A stretch of 5,051 nucleotides of DNA from JAAFHN01 sp031421855 (lineage in GTDB: Bacteria; Pseudomonadota; Gammaproteobacteria; Burkholderiales; Burkholderiaceae_C). Shown piece after piece: positions 1-5,034 of this stretch (position 1 is its first letter; each line of letters opens with the position of its first letter). Both the position numbers and the translations under genes were made by a program. The notes beneath the pieces are model-generated. The model did no database searches. It had not been told where the DNA came from and saw nothing but the letters and a program-made list of their open reading frames with translations. The stretch lies in assembly GCA_031421855.1 (NCBI GenBank), contig JANOPN010000093.1, positions 1 through 5,051 on the forward strand, given 5' to 3'.

Positions 1-221
1 TTGACGGCGCTGGCGCGCTTGAGGGCCAGCACTTGTTCGATCAAATGTTCTGATCCCTTGCCAACCAAGGGCAAAATCTCGCTGCGGGTCACGGGGTCAA
101 ACCGCAACTCACGCAGCATCAAATTGAGCGCCAGCTCAAAGTCGCCCAAGGTGTCGACCAAGGTGCCGTCCAGGTCGATGATGGCGGCGTGAATGGGGGG
201 AGAGTCGGGCATTGAAGGCAT
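1..221 (-). CDS. gph: Phosphoglycolate phosphatase Gph, N-terminal part (cut by window edge)
   Basis: Gph hydrolyses 2-phosphoglycolate to glycolate in the cytoplasm, salvaging a by-product of DNA repair or of Rubisco oxygenation. About 73 codons are visible; the rest lies beyond base 1. Seen directly: the N-terminal HAD motif I, IIDLDGTLVDT, with the nucleophile and acid/base aspartates at D16 and D18 if translation starts at 221, followed by a helical cap-like segment with LPLVGKGSEHLIEQ. Two in-frame ATG codons (221 and 212) could start it. Neither has a clear Shine-Dalgarno sequence. The ATG at 221 overlaps the vapC stop as TGATG, which suggests translational coupling. The family assignment rests on motif I, the GKG segment and the nearby rpe, since rpe-gph is a conserved pair in Burkholderiales. 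Another HAD-IA phosphatase is possible but less likely. Confidence 0.87.
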   Translation of the reverse strand, partial: MPSMPDSPPIHAAIIDLDGTLVDTLGDFELALNLMLRELRFDPVTRSEILPLVGKGSEHLIEQVLALKRASAV

Positions 222-658
222 CACAACACAAGCAGGTGGAATTTCTCAGCTCCGCGAACCGCGGCGATTGAGATGTTTTGATCCAGAGTGACCAATCCAC
301 CACCGCTTTTGACGGCCAAGCCAAGCAAGTAGATGTCGGTGATTTGCCGGTGGCCCAAAATCTTGCTGGAGTCAAAAAGTGCGCCGTCGCATAAAGACGG
401 CCCATCACTCCAAAACTCGCAGTCATTGGCGCGCTCCTTGTACGAAGCCAGCATGAAAGTCACAAAGGCTGGCATCATTTGCGGCTCGCCTTGCCCATAG
501 GCGGCTTGACTCATGATGCGAATCGCGCCGTTCTCAACCAAAGGGCAAAGTGCCAAACCACCGTCGTGCTCAGCGACCCAAGCATGAACAGCGCGGTGCG
601 CAGGATGGCGTGCGTCGATTAGCGCGATCAGAACATTGACATCGAGCAGCCTACGCAT
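221..658 (-). CDS. vapC: VapC-family PIN-domain ribonuclease toxin
   Basis: A 145-residue single-domain PIN protein, the usual size for VapC toxins, which cleave RNA (tRNA or rRNA in characterised members) using Mg2+ or Mn2+. Seen directly: the opening strand LLDVNVLIALID with D6 and N8, E42 in CPLVENGAIRI, D108 in RQITDIYLLGLA, and D126 in LVTLDQNI. These four acidic residues match the expected metal-binding set. The LLDVNVLIAL and CPLVENG style resembles the subgroup of mycobacterial VapC proteins whose N-terminus reads LLDVNVL. The ATG at 658 is 18 bases past the antitoxin stop; no strong ribosome binding site is visible. Its TGA overlaps the first possible gph ATG. The gene looks intact, with all catalytic positions present, so it is probably active unless held by its antitoxin. 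Its RNA target cannot be read from sequence. Confidence 0.93.
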   Translation of the reverse strand: MRRLLDVNVLIALIDARHPAHRAVHAWVAEHDGGLALCPLVENGAIRIMSQAAYGQGEPQMMPAFVTFMLASYKERANDCEFWSDGPSLCDGALFDSSKILGHRQITDIYLLGLAVKSGGGLVTLDQNISIAAVRGAEKFHLLVL

Positions 659-676
659 CGGTGACCATGGCTTGGG

Positions 677-967
677 CTAAATGCCTTCCTCGTCTCGAAT
701 GCGATCAATCAACGCCTGCGTGACCACCCGAGGTGAACTGACAGGCGAAGTGATCACAGGAAACCCGTTGAGCCAGGTAAAGCCAGCCGGGTCGCCAGCC
801 CGCTCGCCAGCCGGGTCAGGGGTCGCTGCCACCGAGGATTGGCCGTTCATAACCCCGCGACGCATCAATTCAGACACCACGCGTCCAATTGACACGCGCT
901 CTTGCGCGGCGCGCTCGCGTGCAAAAAGGTACACGTCGTCTTCGATGTCAAGGGTCGTTCGCATCAT
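677..967 (-). CDS. vapB: Ribbon-helix-helix antitoxin partnering VapC
   Basis: A 96-residue protein directly upstream of vapC. Its first 40 residues form a ribbon-helix-helix DNA-binding domain: the strand MRTTLDIEDDVYLFA followed by two helices with ERVSIGRVVSELMRRG. The C-terminal part, from FPVITSPVSSPRVVTQ to the end DRIRDEEGI, matches the toxin-binding tail seen in antitoxins of this VapBC type. Between them lies a low-complexity linker with DPAG, ERAG and DPAG, encoded by three tandem 12-bp units. By analogy with the family, it should neutralise VapC and repress its own promoter. ATG codons at 967 and 964 are both possible starts (MMRT or MRT); MRT fits the RHH strand best. No Shine-Dalgarno sequence is evident; an 8-bp-period repeat covers the start. 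The gene lies 34 bases after the rpe stop on the same strand. Confidence 0.9.
   Translation of the reverse strand: MMRTTLDIEDDVYLFARERAAQERVSIGRVVSELMRRGVMNGQSSVAATPDPAGERAGDPAGFTWLNGFPVITSPVSSPRVVTQALIDRIRDEEGI
782..817 (-). repeat. Three tandem 12-bp units in the antitoxin linker
   Basis: Units at 782-793, 794-805 and 806-817 follow one another without a gap. The first and third are identical (GCCAGCCGGGTC on the plus strand); the middle one differs at two positions. Read on the minus strand they encode DPAG, ERAG and DPAG. The 12-base period keeps the frame, so gain or loss of a unit would lengthen or shorten the linker by four residues without breaking the gene. Confidence 0.85.
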
Positions 968-982
968 AACATCATAACATCA
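962..982. repeat. 8-bp-period tandem repeat over the antitoxin start
   Basis: The run is about 2.6 units of CATCATAA. It overlaps both candidate antitoxin ATG codons (967 and 964) and the bases where a ribosome binding site would lie. On the minus strand it creates extra ATG codons at 980, 975 and 972 in other frames. The repeat is AT-rich against a GC-rich background. It might be an antitoxin operator half-site array, but nothing here proves that. Confidence 0.6.
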
Positions 983-1001
983 GCACATCGAATTCACCCG
1001 C

Positions 1002-1679
1002 TCAGCCCAAAGCCACCCGCATCCGCGCAATCTCGGCTGCGTAGTCGGGTTTGCCAAAAATGGCGCTGCCTGCAACAAATGTGTCAGCCCCCGCGTCGGC
1101 TGCGCGGCGAATGTTGTCGGGCTTGATGCCGCCGTCGACCTCTAAGCGGATGTCTTTGCCACACGCGTCGATGCGTTTGCGGGCGGCTTCGATCTTGCGA
1201 AGAGCGCTGTCGATGAAGCTTTGGCCGCCAAAACCGGGGTTGACGCTCATGATCAAAATCAAATCAATGTCGTCAATCACCCAGTCCAGCACATCCAGCG
1301 GCTCGGCGGGGTTGAACACCAAGCCCGGCTTGCAGCCTTTGGCCGAAATGGCCTGAATGCTGCGGTGCACATGGCTGGACGCATCGGGGTGAAAGCTGAT
1401 GTAGTCCGCACCCGCGTCGGCAAAGAGTGCGGCAAGGGCGTCGACGGGTTTGACCATCAAATGCACATCAATCGGCGCCGCTTTGCCATCTGGAAAGACC
1501 GCGTGCGGCTTGATGGCTTGGCCAATCATGGGGCCAAAGGTGAGGTTGGGCACGTAGTGGTTGTCCATCACGTCAAAGTGGATCCAATCGGCTCCGGCGG
1601 CCAGCACGGCGCGCACCTCTTGGCCGAGCTTGGCAAAGTCGGCTGACAAAATGGACGGGGCAATTCGGTAGGTGGTCAT
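1002..1679 (-). CDS. rpe: Ribulose-phosphate 3-epimerase
   Basis: Rpe interconverts D-ribulose 5-phosphate and D-xylulose 5-phosphate in the pentose phosphate pathway (and in the Calvin cycle where present). The protein is a cytoplasmic TIM-barrel enzyme of 225 residues, the usual size. Seen directly: N-terminal APSILSADFAKLG, the metal site HFDVMDNHYVPNLTFGP (H34, D36), DVHLMV (H73), FNPAEPLDVLDWV, the phosphate-binding MSVNPGFGGQSFI, and EVDGGIKPDN (D182). H34, D36, H73 and D182 fit the conserved metal-binding and acid-base set. The start at 1679 gives MTTYRIAPSIL, which is standard. The open frame continues 88 codons upstream into apaG on the other strand, but that extension has no family similarity. 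Rpe is the first gene of the minus-strand group, with the antitoxin 34 bases downstream. Confidence 0.97.
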   Translation of the reverse strand: MTTYRIAPSILSADFAKLGQEVRAVLAAGADWIHFDVMDNHYVPNLTFGPMIGQAIKPHAVFPDGKAAPIDVHLMVKPVDALAALFADAGADYISFHPDASSHVHRSIQAISAKGCKPGLVFNPAEPLDVLDWVIDDIDLILIMSVNPGFGGQSFIDSALRKIEAARKRIDACGKDIRLEVDGGIKPDNIRRAADAGADTFVAGSAIFGKPDYAAEIARMRVALG

Positions 1680-1758
1680 GGTGTGGATGGGCTGAGGAAC
1701 TGCGCGGAATTGTCGCATTGCAAGCGCGCTGGGCGTGACTTCGTAGGACAATGCCGCC
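1680..1758. promoter_or_regulatory. Divergent spacer between rpe and apaG
   Basis: This 79-bp spacer is the only place between the two diverging gene groups, so promoters for both probably lie here or overlap the gene ends. Candidate plus-strand -35 hexamers are TTGTCG at 1710-1715 and TTGCAA at 1718-1723, but no convincing -10 box follows at 16-18 bases. AGGA at 1745-1748, ten bases before the apaG ATG, is a reasonable ribosome binding site. No terminator, riboswitch or operator was recognised. The promoter role is inferred from gene arrangement. Confidence 0.45.
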
Positions 1759-2142
1759 ATGGTCCCACCCAACATCTCCATCACGGTCGAGCCGCAGTAC
1801 ATTCCCGAGCAATCCAAGCCGATTGAGGAGATGTACGGGTTTTCGTACACCATCACGGTTGCCAATTTAGGGCGCGAACCCGCACAGCTCATCTCGCGCC
1901 ACTGGGTCATCAGCGACGAAGATGGCCATGTTGAAGAAGTCAAGGGCTTGGGTGTTGTGGGTCATCAGCCCTACCTCAAGCCAGGCGAGCAGTTTCGCTA
2001 CAGCAGTGGTTGCCGCTTGCGCACACCCACCGGCCAAATGACGGGCACGTTTTATTTTGTCGACGAAGAAGGCGGGCATTTTGGCGTGATGGTGCCGCGT
2101 TTCGTGCTCGACGCCAGCGGCCAGCCCCGGCGCGTGCACTGA
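1759..2142 (+). CDS. apaG: ApaG domain protein (DUF525)
   Basis: A 127-residue protein matching ApaG along its whole length (the family is about 125 residues). ApaG folds as a small fibronectin-III-like beta sandwich. Mutants of enteric bacteria show changed Co2+ resistance and Mg2+ efflux, but its biochemical role is unsettled. Seen directly: the N-terminal strand ISITVEPQYIPEQS, YTITVANLG, RHWVISD, and the signature GHQPYLKPGEQFRYSSGC (about residues 68-85) followed by LRTPTGQMTGTFYFVDEEG and the terminal strand FGVMVPRFVL. The ATG at 1759 has AGGA ten bases upstream. It is divergent from rpe, an arrangement common in Burkholderiales. The stop is 26 bases before thiL, so it may be the first gene of the plus-strand group. 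Confidence 0.96.
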   Translation: MVPPNISITVEPQYIPEQSKPIEEMYGFSYTITVANLGREPAQLISRHWVISDEDGHVEEVKGLGVVGHQPYLKPGEQFRYSSGCRLRTPTGQMTGTFYFVDEEGGHFGVMVPRFVLDASGQPRRVH

Positions 2143-2158
2143 GCGACTCGCTCAAGCC

Positions 2159-2165
2159 AGGGCGG
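2159..2165 (+). promoter_or_regulatory. Ribosome binding site that fixes the thiL start
   Basis: AGGGCGG contains AGGG at 2159-2162, six bases before the ATG at 2169. It supports the short thiL start over the open frame that runs on to an ATG at 2010 inside apaG. Confidence 0.6.
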
Positions 2166-2168
2166 CCC

Positions 2169-3242
2169 ATGGGCGAATTTGACCTGATCGAGCGGTATTT
2201 CCGCTCACCTGCCGCCGCACTGGCTGTCGCTTCACCGCCAGACCACGCCCACATCAGCGTCGGTGTGGGTGACGACTGCGCCGTGCTCAAACCCACACCC
2301 GGTTTTGACTGGTGCGTCAGCACCGATTTGTTGGTCGAGGGCCGCCATTTTTTAAGCACCGTGAGCCCTGAGGCCTTGGGCCACAAGTCGCTGGCGGTGA
2401 ATTTAAGCGACTTGGCCGCCTGCGGTGCGCGACCGGTTGGGTTCACGCTGTCGCTGGCGTTGCCCCGAGTCGACGCCGCTTGGTTGGCTGGTTTTTCAGA
2501 TGGCCTGCTCACACTGGCCGCCAAACACCGCTGCCCCTTGGTTGGCGGCGACACCACTCAAGGCCCGCTGACGATTGGCATCACCGTTTTTGGCGAGGTG
2601 CCCAGCGGCTCGGCCCTGCTGCGATCAGGTGCGCGCGGCGGCGACGAGCTTTGGGTCAGCGGCACGATTGGCCAAGCCCGCGCGGCGTTAGAGGTGTTTC
2701 GCGGCACCGCCCGGCTTGATTCAGACACATTTCAGCTTTGCCGCGAGCGCATGGAGCGCCCCACCCCGCGAGTCGCCCTTGGGCAAGCGCTGCGCGGCAT
2801 CGCGAGTGCATGCTTGGATGTGAGCGACGGTTTGGTGGGTGACTTGCGCCACTTGCTGCGCGCCAGCGGGCGAATCGAGCCGCTCGTCGCGCAGATTGAT
2901 TTGACCTCAATCAATCCTTTTTTTATAGCAACAAACCCAATAGATTCGGTGACCAATGGCCAAAATGCCATCAAAAAACTGTCAAAACCCGGATTTCCGA
3001 CCCCTGAGCAAGCCATCGACTGGGTTTTGAACGGCGGCGACGACTACGAGCTGGTGTTCACCGCCCCCGCCCGTGCCCACGAGGCAGTGCTTGCCGCAGC
3101 GCGCGCCTGCACCACGCCGGTGACCTGCATTGGGCAAGTCACCCCATGCAGCAACACACAAACCCCCGCGACCGTGTGGCTGCGTCAGCCCAATGGCAGC
3201 CTCGTTGCAGCCCCAGGAGCTAGTTTTGACCACTTTGCCTGA
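2169..3242 (+). CDS. thiL: Thiamine-monophosphate kinase with an in-frame repeat insertion
   Basis: ThiL phosphorylates thiamine monophosphate with ATP to give thiamine diphosphate, the last step of cofactor synthesis; it is cytoplasmic and related to PurM-type ATP-binding enzymes. The start at 2169 (MGEFDLIERYF) is the standard N-terminus and gives 357 residues, about 30 more than E. coli ThiL. Seen directly: GVGDDCAVL (D35, D36), STDLLVEGRHF (D53), NLSDLAACGA (D81), PLVGGDTTQGP (D128), CLDVSDGLVGDL (D217, D220) and LNGGDDYELVF (D291, D292). All acidic metal and nucleotide sites are present. Between IDL and GGDDYEL there are 43 residues where E. coli ThiL, as I recall it, has about 24. The extra segment (around residues 250-275) is encoded by an AT-rich repeat element and contains two ATA codons. 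It lies in a variable region, so activity is probably kept. The gene follows apaG by 26 bases and its end overlaps any long version of pgpA. Confidence 0.95.
   Translation: MGEFDLIERYFRSPAAALAVASPPDHAHISVGVGDDCAVLKPTPGFDWCVSTDLLVEGRHFLSTVSPEALGHKSLAVNLSDLAACGARPVGFTLSLALPRVDAAWLAGFSDGLLTLAAKHRCPLVGGDTTQGPLTIGITVFGEVPSGSALLRSGARGGDELWVSGTIGQARAALEVFRGTARLDSDTFQLCRERMERPTPRVALGQALRGIASACLDVSDGLVGDLRHLLRASGRIEPLVAQIDLTSINPFFIATNPIDSVTNGQNAIKKLSKPGFPTPEQAIDWVLNGGDDYELVFTAPARAHEAVLAAARACTTPVTCIGQVTPCSNTQTPATVWLRQPNGSLVAAPGASFDHFA
2894..2924 (+). terminator. Terminator-like hairpin with T7 inside thiL (weak)
   Basis: GATTGATT at 2894-2901 pairs perfectly with AATCAATC at 2909-2916 around a 7-base loop, and one base later seven T residues follow (2918-2924). 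The geometry is that of an intrinsic terminator, but the 8-bp stem has only two G-C pairs and the structure lies within a translated gene. At most it may reduce read-through when translation is poor. It abuts the left edge of the repeat element. Confidence 0.25.
2918..2978 (+). repeat. Short interspersed element, copy A, inserted in thiL
   Basis: The first 12 bases (2918-2929, TTTTTTTATAGC) and the reverse complement of the last 12 (2967-2978, TTTTTTGATGGC) agree at 10 positions, giving imperfect inverted ends. The interior holds the core at 2925-2960 that recurs at 3947-3982 with 33 of 36 bases identical. ATGGC at 2956-2960 and GCCAT at 2967-2971 also form a small inner stem. The segment is strikingly AT-rich for the gene and is read through in frame by thiL without a stop. 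No ORF of its own was found, so if mobile it would need a transposase supplied from elsewhere (MITE- or REP-like). Confidence 0.7.
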
Positions 3243-3252
3243 ATCCCCGCCC

Positions 3253-3921
3253 ATGCCAGTGCCGGCACCGTTGCCACCGCCCATCGCTGCACTCAAGCCT
3301 GACACACCCGCTCACCCGCCCACCACCACCCCGTTGCTGCCGCCCATTGGCTCCAACACCGTGCGCCGTGGCCCCCAGCGTTTAGTTGACTTCTCAGCCA
3401 GCGGCCCAGTCTTATCGAGCCCTGCCAGCAAAGTCAGCGCTCGCTTCATGCTTGGACACCCCGCTCGGGTGATCGCATTGGGTTTTGGCAGTGGCCTGAG
3501 CCCGGTCGCACCGGGCACGGTGGGCACGCTGTGGGCTTGGGTGGCGTTTTTGGTGCTCACCCCGCTCCTTGGCGACACCGGTTGGGCGCTGGTCACCGGC
3601 TTCGGGTTTTTCGTCGGTTGGTGGGCCAGCACCGTGTGCGCCACCCACCTCAAGCTGGCCGACCCCGGCGCAATCGTCATCGACGAAATCTTGGCGTTTT
3701 GGCTGATTTTGTGGCTGCTGATGCCCATGGGCTTGTTGGCGCAATGCGCCGCTTTTGTGCTGTTTCGCTACTTTGATGCCGCCAAACCCGGCCCAGTCGG
3801 CTGGGCTGACAAAGCCCTCAAAGGCACGGGCTGGCGCGGCGGTTTGGGCATCATGATCGACGACTACGTCGCAGCGGCTTGCACCTTGCTCACCATCGCG
3901 CTGTGGCGATTTGTGTTTTGA
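3253..3921 (+). CDS. pgpA: Phosphatidylglycerophosphatase A
   Basis: PgpA removes phosphate from phosphatidylglycerol phosphate in the inner membrane, giving phosphatidylglycerol. From the chosen start it has 222 residues; the family domain is about 165. Seen directly: RFMLGHPARVIALGFGSGLSP (through about residue 84), APGTVGT, a hydrophobic span WAWVAFLVLTPLLG, GAIVIDEILAFW (D144, E145), the hydrophobic LILWLLMPMGLLA, FRYFDAAKPGP (about 171-181), and GGLGIMIDDYVAA (about 197-208). These match E. coli PgpA motif by motif. The first 60 residues are proline-rich and outside the domain. The start is uncertain: ATG 3253 (MPVPAP) avoids overlap with thiL, ATG 3193 would overlap it, GTG 3361 and ATG 3448 are later options; none has a clear ribosome binding site. 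The thiL-pgpA-pncC order is typical of Burkholderiales. Confidence 0.92.
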   Translation: MPVPAPLPPPIAALKPDTPAHPPTTTPLLPPIGSNTVRRGPQRLVDFSASGPVLSSPASKVSARFMLGHPARVIALGFGSGLSPVAPGTVGTLWAWVAFLVLTPLLGDTGWALVTGFGFFVGWWASTVCATHLKLADPGAIVIDEILAFWLILWLLMPMGLLAQCAAFVLFRYFDAAKPGPVGWADKALKGTGWRGGLGIMIDDYVAAACTLLTIALWRFVF

Positions 3922-3932
3922 TGACTCATCAA
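3918..3932. repeat. Perfect 15-bp palindrome over the pgpA stop codon
   Basis: TTGATGACTCATCAA has two 7-base arms around a central C and includes the pgpA TGA (3919-3921). The loop is too short for a full RNA hairpin and no T tract follows, so it is a poor terminator. It has the symmetry of a protein-binding site, but no regulator can be named. Confidence 0.5.
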
Positions 3933-3946
3933 TCGGTCACAAATGA

Positions 3947-3982
3947 ATAGCAACAAACCCAATGAATTCGGTGACCAACGGC
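3947..3982 (+). repeat. Short interspersed element, copy B, in the pncC leader
   Basis: It starts with ATAGCAACAAACCCAAT and matches 2925-2960 at 33 of 36 bases without gaps. The T tract and the right inverted end of copy A are missing here. It lies between pgpA and pncC and ends nine bases before the pncC ATG, so it forms most of that gene's upstream leader. GGTCAC at 3935-3940 and GTGACC at 3971-3976 are complementary and could pair over a 30-base loop. Confidence 0.8.
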
Positions 3983-3991
3983 TGATTTGAC

Positions 3992-4513
3992 ATGAAAATT
4001 GCATCAAACGAGGCTCCTGAGCCTCAAGACCAGCTTGTTGAGCGTGTCGCGCGACAACTGCAGGCTCGCGGCTGGATGCTGGCCACCGCTGAGAGCTGCA
4101 CTGGCGGGCTGATTGCAGCGGGCTGCACCGCGATCAGTGGCTCATCCAAGTGGTTTGAGCGCGGCTTCGTCACATACACCAACGAGGCCAAAACCGACAT
4201 GCTGGGGGTCGATGCGGCACTCATTGCTGAGCACGGCGCAGTGAGTGAAAGCGTTGCCAAAGCCATGGCACAAGGCGCTTTGATCCGCTCCCGAGCCCAC
4301 ATCAGCGTGGCCGTCACCGGCGTGGCCGGGCCAACTGGCGGCAGCGCCCTGAAACCCGTGGGCACCGTTTGGCTGGCTTGGTGCTGGCGCGTAAACGACG
4401 GGCAAACTGAAGCGCGCGCCCAGCGAGAGGTCTTCGGCGGCGGCCGCACCGCTGTGCGAGCTGCAACGGTTGAGCGCGCATTGGCGGTGGTGGCGGAACT
4501 GGCGGCCGAATGA
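3992..4513 (+). CDS. pncC: Nicotinamide-nucleotide amidohydrolase (CinA C-terminal domain)
   Basis: PncC deamidates nicotinamide mononucleotide to nicotinic acid mononucleotide, returning NMN from DNA ligase and other reactions to NAD synthesis. At 173 residues this is the stand-alone CinA C-terminal form, without the N-terminal MoaB-like domain of full CinA. Seen directly: TAESCTGGLIAAGCT with S35 at the position of the catalytic serine, FVTYTNEAKTDMLGV (Y62, K67), HGAVSESVAKAMAQGAL, VAVTGVAGPTGGS, and KPVGTVWLAW. These follow E. coli PncC closely. The ATG at 3992 lacks a clear Shine-Dalgarno sequence; the bases before it belong largely to repeat copy B. The stop overlaps the next gene's ATG as ATGA. 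Competence-related naming (cinA) is historical and not implied here. Confidence 0.94.
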   Translation: MKIASNEAPEPQDQLVERVARQLQARGWMLATAESCTGGLIAAGCTAISGSSKWFERGFVTYTNEAKTDMLGVDAALIAEHGAVSESVAKAMAQGALIRSRAHISVAVTGVAGPTGGSALKPVGTVWLAWCWRVNDGQTEARAQREVFGGGRTAVRAATVERALAVVAELAAE

Positions 4514-5025
4514 AAACCTCAGCAAACCCAAACACCCCAGGCCTGCAAACTGCCTGCAACTCAGCAAAAGTGACGGTCAGCGCCGAAAATCGCACGGTAG
4601 TCTGCCAAATTGACATGCGTTGCAGCGCCGAAGCGCTCTTTGCCGTCTGGGCGGATGTCGCCAATTGGCACACATGGGACCCCGACACCCAATGGGCACG
4701 GCTTGACGGCCCATTCGCCACCGCCAGCGTCGGCCGCATCAAGCCGCCCAAAGGGATGTCAATCAAAATGGTCGTCACGCAAGTCACCCCCGCTCGCAGC
4801 TTCACCGTCGTGTGCCCGGTGCTGGGCAGCCACATGCATTTTGAACACACGCTCAGCCCGCTCGCCACACCCGAGCAAGGCGTGCGCGTCACCCACACCG
4901 TGCGCTTCACCGGCTGGCTGAGCAGACTACTCATGCGAACCATAGGCCGCCAAGTCGCATCAGGACTACCCCTGACCCTCACTCGGCTGAGAGCCGTTTG
5001 CGAGTCAAAAATGTCGGCACGCTGA
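4510..5025 (+). CDS. SRPBCC (START-like) family protein of unknown ligand
   Basis: A 171-residue protein with the layout of the SRPBCC or polyketide-cyclase-like fold, a deep hydrophobic pocket formed by a curved sheet around a long C-terminal helix. Seen directly: a first strand around NRTVVCQIDMRC, the helix AEALFAVWADVANWHTWDPD (about residues 40-57), central strands SIKMVVTQVTPARSFTVVC and MHFEHTLSPL, VRVTHTVRFTGWLS, and a final helix ending in LPLTLTRLRAVCE. The W-x-x-W-D-P stretch after the first helix is typical of the family. Its start forms ATGA with the pncC stop, which implies coupled translation; the first 25 residues look disordered, and the later M36 would cut the first strand. 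No catalytic residues can be assigned. Members bind or modify lipids, polyketides or other hydrophobic molecules, but the substrate here is unknown. Confidence 0.75.
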   Translation: MKTSANPNTPGLQTACNSAKVTVSAENRTVVCQIDMRCSAEALFAVWADVANWHTWDPDTQWARLDGPFATASVGRIKPPKGMSIKMVVTQVTPARSFTVVCPVLGSHMHFEHTLSPLATPEQGVRVTHTVRFTGWLSRLLMRTIGRQVASGLPLTLTRLRAVCESKMSAR

Positions 5026-5034
5026 TGTTCATGC

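Noticed and set aside
656..671. Possible further repeat copy at the vapB-vapC junction
   Set aside because: TCGGTGACCATGGC matches the repeat interior with one missing base, but the ATAGCAACAAACCCA arm and the inverted ends are absent and the match is only 14 bases; chance cannot be excluded.
1050..1070. GCCAAAAATGGC stem resembling the inner stem of the repeat
   Set aside because: It encodes the conserved AIFGKPD region near the Rpe C-terminus and lacks the rest of the element.
1221..1646. 141-codon plus-strand open frame opposite rpe
   Set aside because: It is a shadow of the rpe coding strand in a GC-rich genome, with no recognisable domain and no ribosome binding site.
1680..1943. 88-codon N-terminal extension of the rpe frame
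   Set aside because: It lies antisense to apaG, has no family similarity, and ATG 1679 gives the standard Rpe N-terminus and length.
2010..2168. 53-codon N-terminal extension of the thiL frame
   Set aside because: It overlaps apaG in another frame and is low-complexity; ATG 2169 has a ribosome binding site and the normal ThiL start.
2143..2168. TPP riboswitch upstream of thiL
   Set aside because: Only 26 bases separate apaG and thiL, too short for the element, and no thi-box sequence is present.
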